DNA from: Cryptomeria japonica | Lineage: Eukaryota > Streptophyta > Pinopsida > Cupressales > Cupressaceae | Assembly (NCBI RefSeq): GCF_030272615.1 | Contig: NC_081407.1 | Location: 101,415,897 to 101,479,896 of the forward strand | Reading direction: 5' to 3' | DNA length: 64,000 nucleotides | Shown: positions 8,834 to 18,787 of the stretch, piece by piece | Layout: every line of letters begins with the position of its first letter | Numbering within the stretch: position 1 is the first letter of the stretch | Notes under the pieces: model-generated | The model's input: only the letters and a program-made list of their open reading frames with translations | Database searches by the model: none | What the model was told of the DNA's origin: nothing | Program-made: the position numbers and the translations under genes

Positions 8834-11470
8834 TCAAGCGCATGTGATATTTACGAATTCTTTCAAAGATTTGACAAAGGATTTGGCTAAAATATCATCA
8901 ACATAATCCTCTAAAATCTTATGCATATAATCATGAAAGATAAGGGTCATCGCTCGTTGATAAGTTGCACCGGTGTTTTTAAGTCCAAAAGGCATCATTA
9001 TCCAACAAAACGTACCCCAAGGAGTGGTGAAAGCAGTTTTGAATTGATCTTGAGGGTTAATAAAAATTTGATTGTAGCCTGAAAAACCATCCATGAAGGA
9101 TAACAAGGCATGTCCTGCCGTAGAATCAACTATCATGTCAATGTTTGGAAGAGGGAAATCATCTTTTAAAGAAGCCTTATTTAGATCTCGAAAGTCAGTA
9201 CACATTCTTATTTTGTTGTCTGGTTTAGCCACAACGACAATATTTGAAATCCATGGGGAATAGTCAATAGGGCAGATAAATCCAGCCTCCAATAATTTTT
9301 CAATCTCAGCCTTAACAAGCAGAGCCACCTTAGGATTCATTTTTTGAATCTTTTGCTTCACGGGCTTAGCATCGGGAACTAAGACAATATTATGAGTAAC
9401 AATCTTAGGATCTATACCAGGCATGTCAGAATATGTCCAAGCAAAGATCTCAGGGAATTCATGCAATAGTTCTTCATATTGTTTTTGTTCCTCTTCATCC
9501 AAACATTTCCCAATTTTAATAGCTTTCTCTTTATTGCCAGGATCCATCTTAACATTAGTGGTGTCACTTATGAGAAGATTACTTTGTTGAGGAGAATCCT
9601 TTAACTGAGGGAATTCTTTCACAATCTCGTCATTATCAATCTCTTTTCCAAAATAGGCTTCAGTATTCAAACAATAAGGGAGTCCCCTATTGTGATGATA
9701 ACGAGGAAGAGTGTCATAGGCTCCCAAGAATTCAGCTAAAGCATCATCGGTAGGGAAGATATCCAAAGCACAATCACCCGAAGGATCCCCATCAATATAC
9801 TCAGGGTGTTGTATTGATAAAGATGTAGAGATAGCATTAACACTAATGCATGGTCTTTTAGAAGCTTTAGTACGTCTGCAGGGATTATAGCCAAGTCCAA
9901 AGGCATAATTGTGAAAATTAGTCTCTAGAGGAACTCTTATCCCTTGTTCATGAGCACCACAACCTTTTCCATGATACCCATGCTTAGCAAAAATGAGAAA
10001 ACCATGACCATAACGATCAGCCATTTCAGGAAGAGAAGTTGGTTTTTCATAAGACAAAGAATCAAACTCTTCATAATTAGAGGTGTGAGGAGAAGAAGTT
10101 TGAGAAGCGACCACAAAATTATTACTCATAGATTCAGGTAAGGTTGATTGATTTTTAGCTTCTTCTTTCTTTTCAACTTTATGATTTTCAGCTTCTTCCT
10201 TCTTTTCAACTTTAATTTCTCTAGAAGGAACCTTATATTCACCTACAAAGGTAGGGTTAAAATAAAGAGATCCCCAATCATCTTCTGCGAGAACCTTCTC
10301 AGAATCAAAATCCTTCTTATGTGTAGTTTCAAGTCGAGAAGGATCTTCTTCAGGAGTTCCAGACTCATCCAAAGAATTTTGATCATCGGAGAGCGAGGAT
10401 TCATCGATAGGTTTCTTGTTTAAAGAGTCATTACTAGACGAGGATGGCTTAGAAGAATCTCCTTTAGAATTAGATGTTTGTAGACAAGCTTGAAAATTAG
10501 TATCACCTATCAAAGTATATGTCTTATTGTTATAAACGAATTTAACTTGTCTATGCAATGTAGAGGGGACAGCTTGCATGCTATGAATCCAAGGCCTCCC
10601 TAATAATAAGTTAGATGTTAAATTTCCCGGCATAACATGGATAGGAGTAGGCAAAGTAACAGGTCCCACTGTGAGAGGTAAGGTGATGATACCTAATGAA
10701 GTCTTAGGCACATTGTCAAAGCCATGAATGGAATGAGAGTCAGGCTCAATAAGAGACGTATCCACATTCATCTTATGCAATAGATTAATGCTACACACAT
10801 TAAGGCCAGAGCCATTATCTACTAGTGTTCGTCTTATAGCAGTGTCTTTCATGATAACCACAATCATCAAGGGATCATATTGTTGTTGAATTTCACTAGT
10901 AGGCAACTCATCTTGGGTAAACACAATTTGAGCTTTAGGATTCATCACAGAGTTAACCAAAGATGCTATATTACTAGATGTATTCAGTGGAGGAACATTC
11001 AAATCTTTCAAGGCATCCTGTAACATTCCATGATGAGCGGAAGAAGTTTGAATCAAATCCCAAAGGGATATCTTAGCAGGGGTAGCTTTAAGTTGTTCTA
11101 TGAGATCATATTCCTTACCCATAACTTGCGAAATACGGGGAGCTTGAGGAAGGATTGGTTGAGGATTAGGAAGAGAGACTGGAATAACAGGAGGAGGATT
11201 AGGTTGCCTATTATTTCTAGTATGATAAGTATGGGCAACCGCATGATAACTCTCTCTAGTTATTTGCTTAGCATAACTATAAGGACTTATAGGTTTTCTT
11301 CCTTGCACAGTGATGATTGGTTTATTCGGGGTACGAAAGGAATCATGATCATACTGTCCTTGGATAGTAAGGAGAGGTGATTTAGGAGCTTGAAAGGTGG
11401 GAGAAGGATAAGCACCTTGGACTTCAAAGAGAGGCTTATTATGTTCATTCAAGTTTATCATGTTAACCAA
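8834..11470 (-). CDS. Element A pol, N-terminal part: aspartic protease and reverse transcriptase
   Basis: 878 residues. The first 60 contain three spaced VQG/IQG repeats (FEVQGA, LTIQGQ, ITVQGR). The aspartic protease has LVDNGSGLNVCS (active D218) and LLGRPWIHSM further on, typical of Tat elements. RT follows: an LVKAEIEKLLEAGFI lead-in, MCTDFRDLNKA, FMDGFSGYNQI, FGLKNTGATYQRAM and YVDDILAKS close to the end. After YVDD the frame is lost: homologous sequence (FERIRKYHMRLNP, then a TGA, then KCVFG) continues in another frame, so a short deletion and a stop interrupt RT. No Retrotrans_gag domain or CCHC knuckle lies upstream of the protease. The first in-frame ATG is residue 4, but the real start is probably at 11857. 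Confidence 0.94.
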   Translation of the reverse strand: MVNMINLNEHNKPLFEVQGAYPSPTFQAPKSPLLTIQGQYDHDSFRTPNKPIITVQGRKPISPYSYAKQITRESYHAVAHTYHTRNNRQPNPPPVIPVSLPNPQPILPQAPRISQVMGKEYDLIEQLKATPAKISLWDLIQTSSAHHGMLQDALKDLNVPPLNTSSNIASLVNSVMNPKAQIVFTQDELPTSEIQQQYDPLMIVVIMKDTAIRRTLVDNGSGLNVCSINLLHKMNVDTSLIEPDSHSIHGFDNVPKTSLGIITLPLTVGPVTLPTPIHVMPGNLTSNLLLGRPWIHSMQAVPSTLHRQVKFVYNNKTYTLIGDTNFQACLQTSNSKGDSSKPSSSSNDSLNKKPIDESSLSDDQNSLDESGTPEEDPSRLETTHKKDFDSEKVLAEDDWGSLYFNPTFVGEYKVPSREIKVEKKEEAENHKVEKKEEAKNQSTLPESMSNNFVVASQTSSPHTSNYEEFDSLSYEKPTSLPEMADRYGHGFLIFAKHGYHGKGCGAHEQGIRVPLETNFHNYAFGLGYNPCRRTKASKRPCISVNAISTSLSIQHPEYIDGDPSGDCALDIFPTDDALAEFLGAYDTLPRYHHNRGLPYCLNTEAYFGKEIDNDEIVKEFPQLKDSPQQSNLLISDTTNVKMDPGNKEKAIKIGKCLDEEEQKQYEELLHEFPEIFAWTYSDMPGIDPKIVTHNIVLVPDAKPVKQKIQKMNPKVALLVKAEIEKLLEAGFICPIDYSPWISNIVVVAKPDNKIRMCTDFRDLNKASLKDDFPLPNIDMIVDSTAGHALLSFMDGFSGYNQIFINPQDQFKTAFTTPWGTFCWIMMPFGLKNTGATYQRAMTLIFHDYMHKILEDYVDDILAKSFVKSLKEFVNITCA

Positions 11471-11503
11471 TTTAGAGGTCTTGTTCTTGTTTAAAGATTT
11501 CGA

Positions 11504-11857
11504 TCAAGCCACAAAGTCATCAAGAGCATCATCCAACAAAGCATGATCATATCGGTTAAAAGGTTTATCTTTTGATTCAAAAGGGGACATCTCCTCATAG
11601 AGGGGATTATTGAAAACAACCATGTTACTAGATTCAGGGGAAGAGTGGATAGGAATGTATCCTTGAGAGGAACCATTCAACTTATCTTTCTCATCACACC
11701 TAAATGGCATAGTAACAAGGTTTATGAGTTTTTGGTAAAATGAAGGTTTGGCATCCTTAGGGTTTAAAAACTCATCTAAAGCTTCATCTAATTCATCTTG
11801 GCTATACTCATAATAATCATCGAAAGCATGAACATTTTGCAAATAAAAATCTGACAT
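11504..11857 (-). CDS. Element A polyprotein N-terminus (short acidic leader, not a Gag)
   Basis: 117 residues from ATG, rich in Asp, Glu and Tyr (DDYYEYSQDELDEALDEF), ending at a TGA. The same frame continues through SKSLNKNKTSKLVN into the 878-residue protease-RT ORF, so a single TGA (probably CGA before) splits one ORF of about 1000 residues. It starts only about 165 bases from the primer-binding site, leaving no room for a capsid gene. It has no resemblance I can see to Retrotrans_gag and no zinc knuckle. Its function is unknown. Confidence 0.75.
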   Translation of the reverse strand: MSDFYLQNVHAFDDYYEYSQDELDEALDEFLNPKDAKPSFYQKLINLVTMPFRCDEKDKLNGSSQGYIPIHSSPESSNMVVFNNPLYEEMSPFESKDKPFNRYDHALLDDALDDFVA

Positions 11858-12001
11858 TTTGAAAAGATTGCATAAAATTTAAACACACAATGCAAAGAAA
11901 CACACTTTTTTTTTTTTTTCTTTTTAATGAAAATGGAATGAAAACACACTAAATCTAGATCTAGATCTAACAAATGCAATGCAAGAGGAAGAAATGATAG
12001 A

Positions 12002-12022
12002 TTCACGTCGGGTTCACCAAAA
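12002..12022 (-). other. Primer-binding site of element A
   Basis: On the minus strand TTTTGGTGAACCCGACGTGA follows the 5' LTR, identical over this stretch to the B1 site at 621-640. The leader 11858-12001 contains a 14-A run (minus strand, 11906-11919) and no gene. Confidence 0.88.
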
Positions 12023-13682
12023 TGTGTAGGGGAAAAAGCGAGACTAGGTTAACATGCCCTAATCCTACCTTTTGACACACATTACGGAATACGAAAGAGC
12101 TTAGAGATATCGCACAATTGGCTACTTCTTTTGGTGAAAGAGAGAGCCATGGGATATCTATTAGGATTTCTATTCCCTTGTTGAAATTGTAAGATCAAGT
12201 AATGCAAGTTCAAACCCTAATCCCAAAATGCAAGTATGAACTAATAACAAGATTGCAGAATTGAGATTAAACAATGAACAGCTATAAATACAAGGATGAA
12301 ATAAGAATGCAGATGTGTACCCAGAGTCAAAATTAGACTAAAAATGTTCGGGATGGGAGCACGGGCACCACTGTCTTGAAAACTTCACCGGAAACTGCTG
12401 TTCTGCACTCTAAAACACTGTCGGAAGGCTGTCTGAAAGCTGTCTGTTCGGAGGACCAGGGTGCCCAGTGCCTCTGTCCCAGGGACCAGGGCGCCCAATG
12501 CCCCTATCCTGGCAGGACCAGGGTGCCCAGTGCCCCTGTCCCAGTCTTCTGCTCTACAATTTGATACAGAGTGCTGTCTCGACCTTCTCTCTCCGGATCT
12601 GTATCCCGCAGCGTCGTCCGAATCCCGAAACCTGCAATGATATCTGAAAAAGGGTGTATGGGCGGCTATATAGGGTTTTACCTTAGTCAAACCCCTGCTT
12701 CAGTGATTTCCACCTCCACGAATAGCCAAGTTGTTTTGTAAAATGTATTGTGTGTGCAGACCTAGTGTGTGTGCAAGGTCCTAAAATGCAAGAAAGCAAA
12801 CTAGAGCAACCTAGAAAGTAAACTCTAATTGCTTGTAAATGACAATGTAAATGCTCTAAATCAAGATGCAATGTGATCTAAAGCATGAATAAATGATGTA
12901 TTGAAGCTTATGCAAAGACATGAAAACAACATGAAATCATACCCAACCCTCAAGGGAGGAGTACAAGCCAATCTTCAGTCAGTAATCTCCTATTGTTCTT
13001 CAATGTCTTCCAAGCCCTAAGTGGATGAATGAATTTGATAGATGCTTGATAGAAGGATGTTGAATGTTGTTGAAGTCTTCAAAGATCTGCTCTTTCGCTG
13101 CATATGAGGTTCCTGAAAACAAAAATCAGATCCCTTCAAATGAAGAAAGAGAGCTTTTATGTAGGAAACCCTAGATCGTAAATTCGTCTTTTGGCCGACC
13201 TAGAGATTGAATATCCTACCAATTTCTTGGGGTTAAGCTTTATTTTATGATTGTATTGTGCTCCTAAAATTTTGAGAAAAATGTCCGGGACCATGTGCAC
13301 TCCGGGCGCCACGGTCCCGACAACTTTTCACCAAATTTTCAGGGCCATCGGATATGATGATTTTAGAGAGAATCCCGAAGTTACAGGTGATTTTGAGATG
13401 TTTTGACCCCGAAACTAAGCCCCCAAGTTCGAAATAGGACTTAATTAGGGTTTTTGATTTAGTGGTGTATTGGAGGAATAAAATGCGAAGGGCACGCTTT
13501 AGCGAAAGGGCCCAACTTTATGATGCAAAGGATGATGAAATAGGACCTTAGACCTAATTAATTCGATTAATTAAGTGCTTAAGGAGAAATGTAATGCAGA
13601 ATGTAAAATGCACTAAGGCGGGTGCTAAACTAGGTGTGAAATTGTACCACCCTAGCGAGTGCGTACAATTTACGACGCTACA
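12023..13682 (-). repeat. 5' LTR of element A
   Basis: 1660 bp, pairs with 876-2535 with no net length change. It ends at ACGCTACA and is followed by the AGTGT duplication. It contains the GC-rich tandem block (about 12450-12545) and the quasi-palindrome at 13288-13317. Confidence 0.96.
12667..12673 (-). promoter_or_regulatory. Putative TATA box of element A LTR promoter
   Basis: CTATATAG on the minus strand in a GC-rich setting, at the same place in both LTRs (about 1519-1526 in the other). It is suited to drive the genomic RNA of A. Seen as a motif only; the start site is not proved. Confidence 0.5.
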
Positions 13683-13687
13683 AGTGT
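13683..13687. repeat. Target-site duplication AGTGT of element A, right copy
   Basis: Pairs with 871-875. B1 leader sequence resumes immediately after (TCAAAACCCTAA). Confidence 0.95.
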
Positions 13688-14613
13688 CAAAACCCTAATT
13701 TTTAAAACCCTCTTGATTCAACCTTTGACTGACAATTTCACTAATCAAAACATTTCCAAATCAGCTGTAATTTTGGATTCTGCAACAAAATCATAATATC
13801 TTTCATCCCTAAAAATTTGGAAAAAAGTCACGAGGACTGTGTGCACCCCGAGCGCCATCGTCCCCGACATTTTTTTTGAAATTTCGGGAGTTAGATCTTA
13901 TTGTATTTTTCTGCTAAAATTCAGAATTTTGGCTGATTTTATCAATTACAACACTTTCAAAATTAAAGTCAAAGTTGGTCTAGTGATTGCTTGGATTAAG
14001 GCTCCTAATCATTCAAAAATTGTTGAAATTGAAATTTTGTGTCAAAATTGTGTTTCTTACTATCCTAAATCTGAAAAGTGTGTTGGCATTTATTCGAAAT
14101 TTCAGTGCTTTATTTAAATTCTTGCAATTTGTGACTTTTGAAATTAAGTGTTTAATTGCAACAACTTTGATTTCCGCTTTCAAAATTGAATTTTGCGTGA
14201 AATTGAGTCAACTTTTAAAATTCAAAACTTGCATTTCTTTTGGTATTCCCTCTAAAATCATAAAATTCAAAATTTCAGTTTCCCTCTCTTTTTCAAAATT
14301 CAAATTTTGCATTTTTCAACAATCTTGGTAGGGTTCAATTTTGAGATTGCAACTTTAATTTGGCCTATCTACAGATCGTAAAATCACTCAATTTTTTCAG
14401 GTTAGCTTTAAAATCATCATAACTTTCATCCCTGCAAATTTCAAAAAAAGTTGCGAGGACCGTGTGCACTCCGAGTGCCACAGTCCCTGACATTTTTTCC
14501 AAAATTTCGGGAGATTGTCGTGATTGCATTTAACAGCTTAAATCTAGGAGATTGGCTAATTTTATTGAAATTTGCTACCTCTAAATTCAAAATCTTCTCT
14601 CACTCTCTAGTGC
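13688..14613 (+). other. B1 leader, right part, with two quasi-palindromic modules
   Basis: AT-rich, non-coding. It contains two related modules of about 120 bases (about 13740-13885 and 14395-14520). Each has an ATAATATCTTTCATCCCT-like lead, an A-rich arm, a GGAC...GTCC core (13834-13863 and 14457-14486) and a T-rich arm GACATTTTTT. The same two modules are present, inverted, in B2 (31901-31930 and 31279-31308). No gene seen. Confidence 0.8.
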
Positions 14614-17600
14614 ATGAGTTTTACAACAATAAGCCCTACTTACACTATTCCCGTTAGACGAAGCCTTAGAATTAAGTCTTTCCAAGGTTTAATTACCGAG
14701 GAGATGGAACCTAATTTGAATGGCCTTTTTAACGAGGACACGGGTAATTCCTCTAATTCTCCTAATGATGAAGAAGCTCTCCATGAGGTTTCTGTAGAAC
14801 AACTTTCAAAATTGGATAACCAATTTGATGATTTTCGACAATGGATGTCTCAAGAATACCCTGATAGTCAAGCTCTTCCTTTAATTGAGGGTCTAAAACG
14901 TATGGTTCAAAGTGATAAGAATGGAATTGATATTTTGCATGGTATTGCACACATTGTGGATTCGAATGTGATGCCTATGAAGAGTTGTGCTGAAACTTTA
15001 GGTTATACACAACCTCCTACTCAGGTCAATCATTATGTTCCTTTGACAACTTCTATTGCTAGCATACCTACCTTTACATCAAACATAATGGCTACTTATA
15101 TAGAAGACATTCTGCCTATTATCACCAGTCATGGGGGCAATCCTTCCTCTTCAATTAACCCTCTTCCTTCATTTAATCCGACTTCTTCATTCATTCCTTC
15201 AATGAGTGTTCCTATTACATCTCCACAAATGAACCTGGCGCAAGGGGGCAATTCATTTAACCATTCCATTCCTCCTTGTAGTGCTCCTCTTTTCCAATCC
15301 TCTCCTATGACTAACTATCATAGTGTCCCGCCACCTTACTCTCAATCAATACCTTCTTTCAATAACATAATACCTCCATCTCAATCTAACACATCTAATA
15401 TGAATTCTTCAACTGAAGCGACCATTAACAATCTTGCACAAACTGTCTCTTCTTTACAGCAACAAATTGCCTCTATGAATCAATCTAAGTTTAGTGTGCC
15501 CACATTTGATGTTGCGAGCCCACTTTCTCTTGACATTGTTCGAGCTATCCCTCCTAAGCATGTTGAAATCCCAGATTTGGAGCTTTATAATGGTAAAGGT
15601 GATCCTCTAACACATGTTAAGACTTTTCAAACAATATGTACCGATTTTGCTTATGACCAAAGGTTGCTTGCAAAACTGTTTACTAGAACATTAAGAGATA
15701 AAGCCCTACAATGGTATTGCTCGTTGCCTTCTTATTCTATTACTTCTTTCGAACAACTTGCAAATGCTTTTATTCAAAATTTTCAAAACAATATAAGTCC
15801 TAAAGTTACTTTGATTGATTTAATGCATTGTAAACAAGGTGTTAAAGAAAAAGTGACTGATTTCATTAGTAGATATAAGCATTTGTATGCTCAAATCTCT
15901 TTTCCAGTGCCTGACAATGATATTCAAAGAATCTTTATTTCTAATTTACAAAAAGATATTCGAGATAAACTTCTGTTTTCTGAGTTTACTTCTTTCCAAT
16001 AGTTGTGTGCAACTCTTCACAATTATCAACTGACTGTGAGTCAAATGGAACAAGCAAATCCTATGGCTCCGAGTGATAAGGGTGATAGTAGTCAACAACC
16101 ATTTGGAAAGTTTAAACTGAATAGAGAGTCCGTTAAATTCAATGAAAACATCATCAACAACAATGTGAATGCAGCATCAGGTGTGCCTCCTATTTCTAAA
16201 TTTTTCAAGAAAGAAAGAAAGTTTACTCCTTTGAATGAATCATTGCATAGTATTATGAATAAGTTATTGGAACAAAATGTGCTTACTCTCCCTCCTATAA
16301 AGCAAATCGATCCTACAAAGATTAATTCACCCTATTTTGATAACAAATCTTTTTGTCAATTTCATCGTCAACCTGGGCATGATACTGAAAAATGTTTTGC
16401 TTTAAAGGGTAAAATTCAAGATTTGATTGATAATAATACTATCTCTGTTTTAGGAGTGAATGATAAAGGCAATACATCTGTAGCTCCTCCTAACCAAAAT
16501 CTTAAGATTTTTTCTGATCCATTACCTTCTCATACCTCTAATGTGATTGAGACTAATGATTCCTCTTTCTCATCTAATGGTCTTGTGTCTATGACTCCGA
16601 ATGTGATTAACTTTGTAGAGCAGCAAGAAAACCCTAAAGAACCTTCCATCACATTTGATTCTAGTGAAACTATCAGGGCACCTGATGGTCCTTTATACAT
16701 AGTTGCAAAATTCAAGAATACACCTTGCCGTGGAGTGCTTATTGATCCTTCATGCATGGTTAATGTTATTACTGAAGAATTTCTTTTTACTTTGCAATTG
16801 AATCAAGTGATCTATGACAAAACAGATGTGATTGTGAAATTATTTGATGCATTTTCTTCTCCTGCAATTGGTTCTATTACATTAGCTATTGAAGTCCATA
16901 ACAAATCCCTTGATGTGAACTTTGCTATTATTCCTTCGTCCGAACAATTTCATGTGAAGCTAGGCTATCCTTGGCTATCCTCCATGAAAGATATTGCTTC
17001 TCCTATTCACAAGTGTTTGAAATTTCCCCATAATGGTGAAGTTGTTACTGTCAATCATAGTCTCTTTAAACCAGCTGAAAGAACTTCTAGCATTCCTATT
17101 GATTATTTTTGGCCTAAACAATTCCAATCTCTTCCTCCGCGAAGTGATCATCTTTTCAAATCTTATCAAAAGTGGAAAACAGATATGATCCTATCTCTAA
17201 GTGAACCTAGAACTCCCAAACTTGACATTCCTATTGTTCTTGAGAAGGAAGTTCTTCCTTTGAAAGATAAAACTAATGTCTTTCCTCAAGAAGATTCCCA
17301 ACCCATCCCTATGGATGTGACTATGTCTATGTCTAATAAACTTTCTAAAAGTAGACCTATACCTCCTCATCATGATGGACTTGGTCTCCTTCCTAAACCA
17401 AATATTCCTCCTTTATATGGAGCAGTTCCTCCTCCTTCCTCTTATAGAGAGAAGAGGCCTTCCTCTTCTCCTATTATCCAGCCTAAGAGACCACAACCTA
17501 AAAACCCAAGTGATAAGGATGAGAACATTCCTCCTCCTCAATCTTCTCAACTTCCTACTAAGACTAGACAAAATCATTCTGCGCATGAATGCCGATGAAA

Positions 17601-18045
17601 GCATCATCTTAGAGCTCAGGCAGCTGCTTCTCAAACTTTGCAATCCCCAAAAACATCTTCAACAAGCATTATTCCATTTTCTCCAAAATCTCCTAAACAT
17701 AAGATGCATGATGGTCTTGATCCTGTGCGAGTTAAAGATCCTATTTTTATAAATCTTGATGATGATATAGATGAAAATGTTATTCATGATGAAAATGTTA
17801 CTTCTCTTGCTTTTGATAGTGAACATGAATATGTTGATGTTGATAACCATTTATCTAACGAATTTTCTAAAGCACTTATCCTAGCTCCTAGACAAGAACA
17901 ACGTGGCTTGGAACATGAACATAGCCCTTGTTTGGATCTTGTGATAGCTCCATCTGCTGTGTTCAATGTTCCTCCTCTAGCATGTTCCCTGCCTTCTCGA
18001 AACATTGATCAGCAAGATCGGGGGGTAGATGACATGCTAGACTAG
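14614..18045 (+). pseudogene. gag: Gag of element B1, broken by two stops
   Basis: The ATG lies in the context TGCATGAG. One frame covers about 1143 codons, interrupted by TAG at 16000 (CAG in B2) and TGA at 17596 (CGA in B2). Domains: a Ser/Pro-rich N-terminal part; a Retrotrans_gag capsid domain at about residues 319-470 (LELYNGKGDPLTHVKTFQ, ALQWYCSLPSYSITSFEQLA); a CCHC-like knuckle at about 578 (CQFHRQPGHDTEKC); a protease-like domain at about 690-820 with LIDPSCMVNVI in place of the D-T/S-G active site and LGYPWLSSM where A has LLGRPWIHSM; then a proline-rich basic and acidic tail. No pol follows. Confidence 0.93.
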
Positions 18046-18787
18046 TTTCATTAGCATAGCAGATTCTCTCCTCCTCTCTTTTTTTACTTCTTCTATGTGT
18101 TATTCTCATTCTTCTATTTGTTGTCCTTAGTGTTGTCTACTTGAGGACGATGCAAAGCATTGAGATCTCTTTTGGTCTCTCTCATGTTGACTCAAAAGAC
18201 ACGTGTTCCCTTCTTCTAGGTGACCTTCCTTGATTGGGGAATGAAGAAAAATTATGCATACATACATATGATATACATGAATTATCATATAGCATACTGA
18301 CCCCGAGGAAAGCGAATTCACCTCGTGCTTTGTGTTTTGTGCCTATTATCCTTGGGTTTATCTCACACTTGGGGGCTAAATCTTTGTGATAACATGCTCC
18401 TTTCCCTTCTCATTTCCTATATGTATCACTACCTTAAAGTAATCACCCCCGTTGAGGTGTGTGTGATCACTTTAACGTAGGGGGGCATACACCCCGTCTA
18501 TCCCTTCAGGATACTTGAAAATTTCTTTGCGAACTTAGCTTTGCCTTGAAAATTTCTGGTATTTCTCTTGCATGACTCATAGTGAGGGAACCTTACTACT
18601 GACAGTCATGGTTCTCCCTCCTGATCTTCCCTTTTACTTTGTCAATCGAAGTCGTAAGATCCTTAGTCCACTGGGGGCTTGGTGTGTCTTGCCTCCTTGA
18701 CATGGTGAAAGTCTTTCAATGTTGTTTCCTTGTACTTTACCGGAAGTATGAGCGTACACTTATACTCCCACTAAAGTGGGGGCTAAA
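18046..18787 (+). other. B1 3' non-coding region with polypurine tract
   Basis: No ORF. TAAAGTGGGGGCTAAA (18772-18787) abuts the 3' LTR. It is preceded by the 20-bp palindrome GTATGAGCGTACACTTATAC (18746-18765) and by CCCACTAAAGTGGG (18767-18780), which can fold as a hairpin over the tract. A second GGGGGCTAAA stands about 400 bases upstream (18371-18380). Confidence 0.85.

Larger units (their letters stand above)
876..13682 (-). mobile_element. Element A: Tat-like Ty3/gypsy retrotransposon, pol without gag, with antisense PMD gene
   Basis: A 12.8-kb element on the minus strand, nested in the leader of B1. Its two LTRs (876-2535 and 12023-13682) are both 1660 bp and differ at about 50 positions by eye, mostly transitions. 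Reading on the minus strand: 5' LTR, primer-binding site, 165-base leader, polyprotein (11857 down to 6306) with aspartic protease, RT, RNase H, a second archaeal-type RNase H and integrase, then a plus-strand PMD gene, polypurine tract and 3' LTR. Dual RNase H and an antisense extra ORF after pol are known marks of the Tat lineage. No Gag capsid domain or zinc knuckle is present. This copy is disabled by at least two in-frame stops and a lesion inside RT. Confidence 0.93.

Noticed and set aside
13839-14331. Phe/Lys-rich ORFs in the B leader (also 31434-32277)
   Set aside because: AT-rich chance frames; they differ between B1 and B2 and overlap the palindromic modules.
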